This document shows, in pieces, positions 16,783 to 24,985 of a stretch of 64,000 nt of DNA. Position 1 is the stretch's first letter. Every line of letters starts with the position of its first letter. The notes under the pieces were generated by a model. It saw only the letters and a list, made by a program, of their open reading frames with translations. It had not been told where the DNA came from and did not search any database. The stretch is from Profundicola sp048268105 (GTDB taxonomy: Bacteria > Bacteroidota > Bacteroidia > Flavobacteriales > Weeksellaceae), in NCBI GenBank assembly GCA_048268105.1, contig JBLWWH010000004.1, positions 1 to 64,000 of the forward strand, read 5' to 3'. Both the position numbers and the translations under genes were made by a program.

Positions 16783-17544
16783 ATGAAAACACTTTATCAA
16801 GAATTAACTATTGACAGAACCGTAGTTGAACAAAAACTTCAAAATGGCTATGAATTCGATATTGGGAGCTATCTTTCGAGCGGATGGGAAATCTATAAAA
16901 AAGAATGGTTAACCTTTAGTATCTATGCTCTTTTAGTTTTAATCATTTTAACGATAGTTTCTATCACTATTATCGGGCTTTTATTTACGGCTTATCCTTT
17001 GATGTTAGGATTTTTTATAGGAGCAAATAAGGTAGAAAATGGAGAGTCTTTGTCGATTGGAGATATGTTTGGAGGTTTTAAAAAGCTTCCACAATTGGCC
17101 ATTTTAACCCTCATTCCTGTTTTGGTCATGATCTTAGTTAGTTTACCTTTTGGTGGAATATGGATGGGTATGTCTAGCATTTCGGGCGATGGTGGTTCTA
17201 TGTCAGAGGGTGTAGCGATGGGAAGTGTATTCTTAATGTATGGTATCATGTTTATTGTTGGTATGGTGATGAGTTTAGCGCTTTTCTTTGCACCATATCT
17301 TGTTTTCTTTGGTGATTATTCGGCGATAGAAGCATTGAAAACCTCTTGGAAACTATCCTTAAAACAACCATTAATGATTGTTCTTTTTGTTATTTTAATA
17401 AGTCTTATTGCTCAAATTGGTAGTTTTTTGTGTTTAATTGGTGTATTTGCTTCTATGGGATTTGCATATGTTTGTTATTATCCGGCGATTAAAGATGTTT
17501 TATTCACCGGAAAACTAATCAGAGATGAGAATACATTACATTAA
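16783..17544 (+). CDS. Multi-pass membrane protein of unknown function
   Basis: This 253-residue protein has a hydrophilic N-terminal 45 residues, then several long hydrophobic stretches (for example WLTFSIYALLVLIILTIVS and FLMYGIMFIVGMVMSLALFF), suggesting five or so membrane spans. Similar flavobacterial proteins are often mislabelled as carotene oxygenases; nothing here supports that. The start is set by the promoter element at 16761. The LD-carboxypeptidase gene begins three bases after its stop, so they are probably co-transcribed and might share a cell-envelope role, which is inference. Confidence 0.7.
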   Translation: MKTLYQELTIDRTVVEQKLQNGYEFDIGSYLSSGWEIYKKEWLTFSIYALLVLIILTIVSITIIGLLFTAYPLMLGFFIGANKVENGESLSIGDMFGGFKKLPQLAILTLIPVLVMILVSLPFGGIWMGMSSISGDGGSMSEGVAMGSVFLMYGIMFIVGMVMSLALFFAPYLVFFGDYSAIEALKTSWKLSLKQPLMIVLFVILISLIAQIGSFLCLIGVFASMGFAYVCYYPAIKDVLFTGKLIRDENTLH

Positions 17545-17547
17545 ACT

Positions 17548-18471
17548 ATGCCGAAAACTTTAAAACCAAATTCTAAAATTGGAATTGTAGCACCTGCTGG
17601 GAGAATTTTCCGTCATGAATTGGATTTTGCGATCGATTGGATTGAGCAAAATCATTGGAAAGCAGAATATTCCGAGGAGCTTTTTAGAGAGCATAATTTT
17701 GGTTATTTCTATGCCGGACATGATGAACATCGCCTTAAACTAGTGCAAGAGGCGCTCAATAATCCAGATCTAGATGCAATTTGGTTTGCTAGAGGAGGTT
17801 ATGGGTCGGTACGTTTAATAGATCAACTAGACTTCACTGCGTTTAAAAAGAACCCAAAGTGGTTGATTGGTTATTCAGACATTACGGTATTTCATAACTA
17901 TTTAAACAATTTAGATATTCCGACTTTGCACGCTGTAACGGCGAAAAAATTGAATACGGAATACGCTCATGAAACCTATAAAACGCTATATCAAGTGTTG
18001 GTGGGCGAGAGTCTGAGTTATAGATTTGAGAAATCTGCCAATGATTTGCCAGGAAAGGCAGAAGGGAAATTGGTAGGTGGAAATTTGTCGATGCTCTATA
18101 GTCAACTAGGGAGTGAAACCATGTTGTCAGGAGATGATTTAATATTATTTATAGAGGATTGGCAGGAGAACTGGTACCATCTAGATCGTATGATGGTAGC
18201 GTTGAAGCGAAGTGGACTTTTTAGGCGTGTAAAAGGTTTAATTGTAGGAAGTTTCACCAAAATGGATACACGAGAGGAAAATCCAAATTACGAATCAGAT
18301 TTTGATGGAATTTCAAATCAAATTATAGAATCATTTGTAGATGATTTAGAGATTCCTGTAGTGTTTAATTTCCCTGCTGGGCATATAGGCGATAATAGAG
18401 CTTTGGTGCTTGGAAAACAAGTTTCATTTGAGGTGAATGATAAAGAAGTTCTTCTCAATTGGTTAGATTAA
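17548..18471 (+). CDS. LD-carboxypeptidase (peptidase S66)
   Basis: A 307-residue protein of the LdcA/MccF family. It recycles murein by cutting the L-Lys/DAP to D-Ala bond of tetrapeptides, or in MccF relatives inactivates peptide-nucleotide toxins. FARGGYGSVRLI is followed by WLIGYSDIT, in which S110 is the expected nucleophile; LFIEDWQENWY and FPAGHIGDN supply the Glu and His of the Ser-Glu-His triad. No signal peptide is seen, so it should act in the cytoplasm. It sits between a membrane-protein gene and a YraN gene. Confidence 0.9.
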   Translation: MPKTLKPNSKIGIVAPAGRIFRHELDFAIDWIEQNHWKAEYSEELFREHNFGYFYAGHDEHRLKLVQEALNNPDLDAIWFARGGYGSVRLIDQLDFTAFKKNPKWLIGYSDITVFHNYLNNLDIPTLHAVTAKKLNTEYAHETYKTLYQVLVGESLSYRFEKSANDLPGKAEGKLVGGNLSMLYSQLGSETMLSGDDLILFIEDWQENWYHLDRMMVALKRSGLFRRVKGLIVGSFTKMDTREENPNYESDFDGISNQIIESFVDDLEIPVVFNFPAGHIGDNRALVLGKQVSFEVNDKEVLLNWLD

Positions 18472-18487
18472 TTGTAAAGATTCTATA

Positions 18488-18853
18488 ATGGCTGATCACA
18501 ATGACTTTGGTCAAATAGCTGAGGAATTTATCTCACAAAAATATAGGGCTAATGGGTATGAAATCCTAGCAAGAAATTGGCGATTCCATCCTTTGGAAAT
18601 AGACATTATTGCTAAGAAAAATGATGTGTTGGCCATTGTTGAGGTCAAAGCTAGAGCTTACGATACCTTTATAGAGCCCACAGAGGCCGTAAACCTTACC
18701 AAAAAGAGGAATTTAGTTAAGGCAGCCAATGAATATATGGAAATCAATGACATAGACTTAGAATGCAGATTTGATATCGCTATTGTGATTAAAAAATCAG
18801 ATGGATTGGCATCGACGATATTAATTGACGCTTTCGAGCCTTTTGAGCTTTAA
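18488..18853 (+). CDS. YraN family protein (UPF0102)
   Basis: This 121-residue protein carries a restriction-nuclease-like core: EIDIIAKKNDVLAIVEVKAR supplies D and ExK, and an N-terminal GQIAEEFISQKYRANGYEILARNWR is the family's opening. YraN proteins are widespread, conserved and of uncertain role, with proposed nuclease links to DNA processing. The stop overlaps the last four bases of the convergent histidine-kinase gene. Family call is secure. Confidence 0.9.
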   Translation: MADHNDFGQIAEEFISQKYRANGYEILARNWRFHPLEIDIIAKKNDVLAIVEVKARAYDTFIEPTEAVNLTKKRNLVKAANEYMEINDIDLECRFDIAIVIKKSDGLASTILIDAFEPFEL

Positions 18854-19884
18854 GGTGTATCTAAATAGAAATAAAATGTAGCGCCCTCTCCATAAGTGCT
18901 TTCCACATAAGGCTTTTGATTATGAGCTTCTAGTATATGCTTCACGATGGCTAAACCTAATCCCGAACCACCTTGTCGGCGGCTTCTAGATTGGTCGATA
19001 CGATAGAATCGCTCAAAAATACGTTGAAGTTTATCAGGTTCAATTCCTTGTCCTGTATCTTTTACAATGGTTTTCACTCGGTTTTCTTCTTCCTCAAAAG
19101 TTATGAATACATGAGAGGATTTCTGGGAATGGTTAATAGCATTCGTTACTAAATTAGTTACCACTTGTTCAATCTTTTCTGCATCGCCATGGACATTGAT
19201 CGGACCATAGCAATTTCGATCAATTTCTAGCGTAACATGATTTTCTTCTGCTTTATTTTCCAATAAATCCACTACATCCTCTGTTAGTGCAAGAATATCA
19301 AATGCCGTTTTTTCTAGTTTTAAGTTGCCTGACTCTAACTCCGTAATTAAATCCAAATCCTGAACAATATAAGTTAGTCGCTCTACAGATTTATTAATTC
19401 GATTTAAGTATTTATCTCTAATCTCAATATCCTCTACACCGCCTTCAATCAGGGTCAAAACAAATCCTTGAATAGAAAACAGAGGAGTTTTTAATTCATG
19501 AGCTACATTCCCCACAAACTCGCGACGATAGTTTTCCTTTTCAATTAATACATCGATTTCTTGAGTCTTATCACTGGTAATATTAGAAATCTTCTCCGAT
19601 AAGGTTTCAACATCAGAAGGTCGTTGACTATTTTCATTTAAATCTGGAAGAAGTTCATATAATTGAGTGATATCTCGTTTGGTTTGAAACTTAGAACTTA
19701 AATAGATGGTCATTAACAACATAAGAAATATGCTGACGAAAAATAAAATCCAAAATTCCATGGGTAAATTAGGGATTTCTCTCTCAAAATTTTTCTCTAA
19801 TAAGAAATAGAAAGCTTTTATTAATAAGGCAAGCACTCCAGTGGCTAAGCCAGCAAATATGATGTTATTGTAATTTAACTTCAT
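18850..19884 (-). CDS. PhoR-like sensor histidine kinase
   Basis: A 344-residue membrane sensor. Two N-terminal hydrophobic segments (about 8-28 and 43-61) enclose a very short periplasmic loop. The HisKA box EFVGNVAHELKTPL gives H129 as the phosphorylation site. The ATPase domain follows with NLVTNAINHS (N box), DTGQGIEPDKL, FERFYRIDQ and GGSGLGLAIV. The short loop argues against direct ligand sensing and resembles PhoR, which responds through the Pst transporter; no pst genes are in the window. It follows its response regulator by 7 bases on the same strand. Confidence 0.88.
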   Translation of the reverse strand: MKLNYNNIIFAGLATGVLALLIKAFYFLLEKNFEREIPNLPMEFWILFFVSIFLMLLMTIYLSSKFQTKRDITQLYELLPDLNENSQRPSDVETLSEKISNITSDKTQEIDVLIEKENYRREFVGNVAHELKTPLFSIQGFVLTLIEGGVEDIEIRDKYLNRINKSVERLTYIVQDLDLITELESGNLKLEKTAFDILALTEDVVDLLENKAEENHVTLEIDRNCYGPINVHGDAEKIEQVVTNLVTNAINHSQKSSHVFITFEEEENRVKTIVKDTGQGIEPDKLQRIFERFYRIDQSRSRRQGGSGLGLAIVKHILEAHNQKPYVESTYGEGATFYFYLDTP

Positions 19885-19891
19885 CGACTAC

Positions 19892-20566
19892 CTAATCATT
19901 GATTTTATACCCAACGCCTTTGATGGTTGTAAAACGCTCGTTACCGAACTTCTCTCTCAACTTTCTGATGTGTACATCTATGGTTCTACCACCAACAATT
20001 ACCTCATTGCCCCAAACTTTTTCTAAGATTTCTTCTCTTTTGAAAACACGTCTTGTATTAGAAGCTAAAAGTGATAAAAGTTCAAACTCTTTTCTAGGTA
20101 AAGACATTTCTTCGCCCTTATAGTTTACTTTATAAGTTTCGCGATCGATAACAATATCCGTGATGCTAATTACCTCATCCATCTCTTCTTTAGCATTTAG
20201 CTGAAGAAGGGCTTCTATTTTTTTCATTAAGACCTTCGGTTTCACGGGTTTGGTGACATAATCATTGGCACCCTTCTCAAAACCGCTCAATTGGGTTAGT
20301 TCATCTGTTCTGGCCGATAAAAAAACGATCAAGGCATTAGAAAGAGATTCAATGCTTCGGATTTGTTCGCAAGCCTCGATACCATTCATATAAGGCATCA
20401 TAACGTCTAAAATAATTAAATCTGGTTTAAGGATTTTAGCTTTCTTAACCCCATCAATTCCATTTTCAGCAGTCTCTACAATGTATCCTTCTTTAATTAG
20501 GTTATAAGAAAGAAACTCTAAAATGTCTGGTTCGTCGTCAACTAATAAAACCTTGATTTTGCTCAT
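19892..20566 (-). CDS. PhoB-like OmpR-family response regulator
   Basis: A 224-residue regulator: receiver domain with DD at 10-11, phosphoacceptor D54 in IILDVMMP, and conserved SARTD and KPVKPK, then a winged-helix DNA-binding domain (KEFELLSLLA, RTIDVHIRKLREKF). The ATG at 20566 starts the receiver directly; an earlier in-frame start at 20605 would add 13 unrelated residues. It pairs with the kinase downstream. Divergent to it, across an array of 11-bp-phased repeats, lies the TonB receptor, a likely target along with its own promoter. Confidence 0.9.
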   Translation of the reverse strand: MSKIKVLLVDDEPDILEFLSYNLIKEGYIVETAENGIDGVKKAKILKPDLIILDVMMPYMNGIEACEQIRSIESLSNALIVFLSARTDELTQLSGFEKGANDYVTKPVKPKVLMKKIEALLQLNAKEEMDEVISITDIVIDRETYKVNYKGEEMSLPRKEFELLSLLASNTRRVFKREEILEKVWGNEVIVGGRTIDVHIRKLREKFGNERFTTIKGVGYKIND

Positions 20567-20650
20567 ACTTTTTGGTTTACGTTTAAAGCGTCCATAAATA
20601 TACAACTCTGTAGCGATTTCTAGGGGTTGATTATGCTCAATTGGACTTTG

Positions 20651-20744
20651 TTAACGCTATAATAACCTTATTAACACTATGCTAACTTAGGCGTGATTTC
20701 ATAATATTAAACTAACATAAGGTTCATATTAAGCTAACATAAAA
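20651..20744. promoter_or_regulatory. 11-bp-phased TAAC repeat array resembling PHO boxes
   Basis: TAAC-type cores start at 20652, 20663 (11 apart), 20672, 20683 (11 apart), then TAAT 20702, TAAC 20713, TCAT 20724 and TAAC 20735, each 11 apart. The best units read CTAACAT plus four AT-rich bases (20712 and 20734) and TTAACGC/TTAACAC. PhoB and Bacillus PhoP bind direct repeats of exactly this period, the latter near TTAACA. The array lies between the PhoB-like gene and the TonB receptor and could serve both. Confidence 0.6.
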
Positions 20745-20788
20745 ACTGTTTTCAAACTCTTTCTTTGCATCAAATTATTTAAGTAAAA

Positions 20789-23617
20789 ATGACTAGAAAA
20801 TTATTCATTGTTAGTGCATTTTTTATCGGAGTTCTAGCATGGGCTCAAACAAGTATTTATGGTACTGTAACAGATACGAATGCGTTGCCTATTGCAGGGG
20901 TAGAAATTTATGTTGAGGGAACCGATTATTTATATTATACAGAATCGGATGGTACATTTTCTATAGAAATTCCAGCAGGTACTTATACATTTAATGTAGA
21001 TGCTTTTGGTTTTGAAAAACTTCAAGAAACCCTGAGTGTTCAGGATGGGCAGAGTTTAGAATGGTCTCCTATGTTAGAAGTTCAGTCACAAGATGGAGTT
21101 GTTCAAGCATTGGGACAAGTCTTAATTCAAGCCAATACGAATAAAGAAAGTGAGGCGAGCGTATTAAAACTTCAGCGTAATTCATCTGAAATCAAAGAAT
21201 ATAAAGGAGCCGCAGAGCTTTCTCGTTTAGGTAAAGGGGATGCTTCGGCAGCAGTTGCTACCATTGTTGGAGTTTCTAAACAAACTACCACGAGTGATGT
21301 TTATGTTCGTGGGTTGGGAGATCGATATATCCACACGAGCTTGAATGGATTAAGTCTACCATCTAATGATATCAATAAGAAAAATATTGATTTGGATTTA
21401 TTTTCGTCTGATCTTATTCAAAATATATCAGTTAGTAAAACCATGAATGCTAGTGCAAACGCAGATTTTGCTGCAGGTAGCATTGATATAACATCAAAAG
21501 AGCATTCAGGTAGAGATTATATCAACTTGAGTATGGGGTCGCGCGTTAACTCTAATGCGATAGGAAAAGAAATGATTCAATCAGAAGGAACCAGCTATTT
21601 TGGTCTTTATGGTAGATACAATGATAATCCTTTTGCTACCGTATTGAGTCAAAATTTAACGCCAGAAGAATCTAAAGGATTAACACCTTTTAGCACCAAT
21701 CTATCTTTAAGTTTAGGAGAAACATTCAGGTTTGATGAAGAGGCAAAATTATTACTTTTTGCTGCTGGAAGTTTCGCCAATGAATTTAATTACCAAGAGG
21801 GTAATCAGCAATCTTATACAAGTATCATTACACTGGCTTTCCCAGATGTAGAGAAGTATCAATATAATACAGTTAGCACTGGAATGTTGTCTGCTTTGAT
21901 GCGATTCAACGAAAAGCAAAGTTTAAAATTTAGCTCTTTTATAATTAATAAGTCTTCAGATGAGGTGGGTTATTATGGATATAAAGGATTAGGGTTTAAG
22001 CGCGATATCGCTGACCAAGGGTTTTTTCAATCTAATGTTCAATTCAACCAAGAGTTAATTATTATTAATCAATTAATGGGTGAGCATGAACTAACTCCAA
22101 AGCTTAACTTAGATTGGGGTGTGGGTTATAACATCCTAAATGCAGATGAGCCAGACAGAAAAAGATTAAGCATCAGTAATTATCAAAACTTATTGGATAA
22201 TGATGACACTACTGTTGGAACTTTTGTGGGTACAACCAACTTCGATAGTCAAAGATATTTTCAGAAAATTGATGAAGATGAGGTGAATACGAGAGTTAAT
22301 TTTAAGTATGATATATCAGATAAATTAAAAATAAACTTTGGCGGAAACACCCGATACAAAAAGAGAGACTTCGAAAGTATTAGATACGGATATGAATTCC
22401 TTAAGAAGAATATCGGGTCTTTAGATGAAATAAATGACTTTTTCTCCATCGATAATTGGATGGAAAACTATAATACTTTCACTTTAAATCCTATTCAGGT
22501 TACCAATCCCGAAGACGGTTCTACAGTGGTAAATATGTCACAATATAATATGCCTGGAATGCCTGAAAACACTTACGATGCAACCCTAATCAACCTTTCA
22601 ACCTATGTGGATTTTCAGTGGCAATTAGGAGAGAATCTTCTATTAATTCCAGGCTTGAGATACGAAGATGTGACTCAAAAGATTAATTGGGATGTCAATA
22701 ACTTGAGTAGATTGTTTAATCCAGGAAAAGCGGAAGCTATATCACAAATTATCTTACCAAGCTTCAACATGAAATACGCTATCAATGAGGATAGCAACTT
22801 GCGTATTTCTGGATCTCAGTCGGTTTCTTTTCCTGAATTTAAAGAGTTTGCACCTTTCGTTTATGAAGGTATCACTACAAGAATCGGAGGTAACCCAGAT
22901 TTATTAGGAACTGCGGATGACAAGGAGTATAAAAATGTGAAAGATATAGCTTATTCTAAAATTCTGAACTTCGATGCTAAGTATGAATTCTTCTTTAGTC
23001 GTTCAGAAATGATTTCAATGGCTGGTTTTTATAAAGTCATCAACAATCCGATTAATTTGGTGGTTGGAACTTCTGCAACCGGAGATGAATATTACTTTAG
23101 AACAGGAAATAAAGCAACTGTGTTAGGGGTTGAATTAGACTTAAAAAAAGATATATTAAACACAGATAAAACTGAATTATTTCTTGGTTTTAATGCTTCC
23201 TACATTAAAACCAATCAAGATTTGTACAGCGAAATCAACGGAACTAGAAACGTTACTTTCAATCGCAAAGAGGATAAATTGCAGGGAGCTTCTGATTTGA
23301 TAGCGCAAGCCGATCTTAACTTAAGAAAAAAATGGGAGGGATTTGAGCCAACTTTCACATTGGTGGGAAATTACTTTTCAGATAGAATCTACGCTTTAGG
23401 ATCTGGTCAAATTGGTAATAAAGTAGAGAAAGGAATTCCAACATTAGACTTCTTAATCGCATCAGAGATAGGCAGAAATACTTCATTAAAACTAGGCGCT
23501 AAAAACTTATTAAATCCTGCCATAGAAATTTTTAGAGAAACATCTGGAAACGATGTCGTGCTAGAAAGCTTTAAAAAAGGTCAAATTTTTTCCCTTGAGC
23601 TAACATATAAATTTTAA
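20789..23617 (+). CDS. TonB-dependent outer-membrane receptor
   Basis: This 942-residue protein begins with a signal peptide (MTRKLFIVSAFFIGVLAWAQ), then a carboxypeptidase-regulatory-like beta domain (about 22-105; ISVQ-type GTVTDTNALPIAGVEIYVEG), a plug domain (KGAAELSRLGKGDASAAVATIVGV, DVYVRGLGDRY) and a long beta-barrel ending in FSLELTYKF, with the terminal Phe expected of outer-membrane barrels. It imports a ligand using TonB energy. The substrate is not known; its PHO-like array and PhoB-PhoR neighbours suggest a phosphorus source. Two secreted proteins follow on the same strand. It looks complete. Confidence 0.92.
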   Translation: MTRKLFIVSAFFIGVLAWAQTSIYGTVTDTNALPIAGVEIYVEGTDYLYYTESDGTFSIEIPAGTYTFNVDAFGFEKLQETLSVQDGQSLEWSPMLEVQSQDGVVQALGQVLIQANTNKESEASVLKLQRNSSEIKEYKGAAELSRLGKGDASAAVATIVGVSKQTTTSDVYVRGLGDRYIHTSLNGLSLPSNDINKKNIDLDLFSSDLIQNISVSKTMNASANADFAAGSIDITSKEHSGRDYINLSMGSRVNSNAIGKEMIQSEGTSYFGLYGRYNDNPFATVLSQNLTPEESKGLTPFSTNLSLSLGETFRFDEEAKLLLFAAGSFANEFNYQEGNQQSYTSIITLAFPDVEKYQYNTVSTGMLSALMRFNEKQSLKFSSFIINKSSDEVGYYGYKGLGFKRDIADQGFFQSNVQFNQELIIINQLMGEHELTPKLNLDWGVGYNILNADEPDRKRLSISNYQNLLDNDDTTVGTFVGTTNFDSQRYFQKIDEDEVNTRVNFKYDISDKLKINFGGNTRYKKRDFESIRYGYEFLKKNIGSLDEINDFFSIDNWMENYNTFTLNPIQVTNPEDGSTVVNMSQYNMPGMPENTYDATLINLSTYVDFQWQLGENLLLIPGLRYEDVTQKINWDVNNLSRLFNPGKAEAISQIILPSFNMKYAINEDSNLRISGSQSVSFPEFKEFAPFVYEGITTRIGGNPDLLGTADDKEYKNVKDIAYSKILNFDAKYEFFFSRSEMISMAGFYKVINNPINLVVGTSATGDEYYFRTGNKATVLGVELDLKKDILNTDKTELFLGFNASYIKTNQDLYSEINGTRNVTFNRKEDKLQGASDLIAQADLNLRKKWEGFEPTFTLVGNYFSDRIYALGSGQIGNKVEKGIPTLDFLIASEIGRNTSLKLGAKNLLNPAIEIFRETSGNDVVLESFKKGQIFSLELTYKF

Positions 23618-23656
23618 CAAAACATAGAACAGAATTAAAAATTAAAACTTTAGAAA

Positions 23657-24871
23657 ATGAGAAAACTATTATTAAACCTTGCCGTTGTATTTTCAATCTT
23701 CGCACTAACTTCTTGTGAGGATGACGGTGGAAGCTTAACGATTAATCAAGATATCGATTACGGAAATGGCGGGATTCCAGCTCCTACCACCAGTACACTT
23801 AGTGGATTTGTATTAAATGGTGAAAACAAAGTATTAGACGCCAATGTTGTTTACTCTTTAAACGGGCCATTAATCGTAAAGGAAGGAGGAACATTAAGCA
23901 TTCCTGCGGGAACTCAAATTATTGCTCAGAACGGAGCTGATGTGTATATCGCGGTTATGCAAGGTGCGAAAATTATGGCGCAAGGAACAGCGAGTCAACC
24001 TATTTTATTAACAGCTGAGGACAAAACTCCAGGAGCTTGGGGAGGTTTAATCTTATTAGGTAGAGCACCTATCAACTCCGGACTTAGTGCTACTGCAGAA
24101 ATCGGTGGTTTTAATTATGGTGGGACAGATCCAAACGATAATTCAGGTGTGGTTGAGTACGTGAAGGTTGAATATTCAGGGGGAGCCGTTGATGCCGCAT
24201 CAGAGAATAACGGATTTTCTTTTTATGGTGTAGGAAACGGAACTATTGTCAACCACATCGAATCATATTATGGCTCTGATGATGGCGTAGAGTTCTTCGG
24301 CGGTACGGTAAACGCAAATAATATCGTTTTAATCGGAAACGAAGATGATTCTTTAGATTGGACAGAAGGATATACTGGAAATATTACGGATGTATACATT
24401 CGTCATGAGGGATCTAAATATGACAAAGCGATAGAAGGTGATGGATACAATCCAGACTTAGGGATTAATGTTGATCCTGTTTTTTATTCAAACCCAACTT
24501 TAACTAATATTACGATCGAGGGCTTAGGTTCAGCTACAGATGTTCAAAATCAAGAGGGAATTAGCCTTGGTTCATACGAAGGAGTTCGATTGAGAGAGGC
24601 AACCCAAGCCACTTTCAATAATATAGTTGTGAGAGGATTTGGTAGAGCATTCCAAATTAAAGGCAATGGATCAGAGGATAGCTCATTAACTTCTGGAGAT
24701 CATGTTTTAAATGGAGATTTAACGGTTAAAGGTAAGTTTGAGGATGTAACTACAAACGTTAAAAATGCGTCTGGAGTTGAGTTCGAGGAAGATCAATTTA
24801 TTTATATTGATGAGAATGCCAACGGAACAAATGTAAATGCTTGGGCAAGAAGTTGGGCAAGTGGTTTATAA
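23657..24871 (+). CDS. Surface lipoprotein with beta-helix-like repeats
   Basis: A 404-residue lipoprotein: hydrophobic leader, then LTSCEDDGG with the lipid-carrying C20 followed by acidic residues, the pattern that sends Bacteroidota lipoproteins to the cell surface. The body has a repetitive, Gly/Asn-rich strand pattern (LIVKEGGTLSIPAGTQIIA, ILLTAEDKTPGAWGGLILLG) like right-handed beta-helix proteins. It starts 39 bases after the TonB receptor, so it is probably its surface partner, as SusD-like or other lipoproteins are for other receptors. No enzyme motif is recognised. Function inferred only. Confidence 0.75.
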   Translation: MRKLLLNLAVVFSIFALTSCEDDGGSLTINQDIDYGNGGIPAPTTSTLSGFVLNGENKVLDANVVYSLNGPLIVKEGGTLSIPAGTQIIAQNGADVYIAVMQGAKIMAQGTASQPILLTAEDKTPGAWGGLILLGRAPINSGLSATAEIGGFNYGGTDPNDNSGVVEYVKVEYSGGAVDAASENNGFSFYGVGNGTIVNHIESYYGSDDGVEFFGGTVNANNIVLIGNEDDSLDWTEGYTGNITDVYIRHEGSKYDKAIEGDGYNPDLGINVDPVFYSNPTLTNITIEGLGSATDVQNQEGISLGSYEGVRLREATQATFNNIVVRGFGRAFQIKGNGSEDSSLTSGDHVLNGDLTVKGKFEDVTTNVKNASGVEFEEDQFIYIDENANGTNVNAWARSWASGL

Positions 24872-24953
24872 TTTTAAAACTTAAATCATATTCCAAAGTT
24901 CAGTAATTAGCTGTTTTAAAGTCTAAAAATTAATTAAATAAGCTAATAATTTG

Positions 24954-24961
24954 TAACTTTG
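24954..24961 (+). promoter_or_regulatory. TAnnTTTG promoter element
   Basis: TAACTTTG lies 24 bases before the ATG of the T9SS-sorted protein, so that gene may also have its own promoter. Confidence 0.45.
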
Positions 24962-24985
24962 GAATATTAAAACAAAATTTTAACT

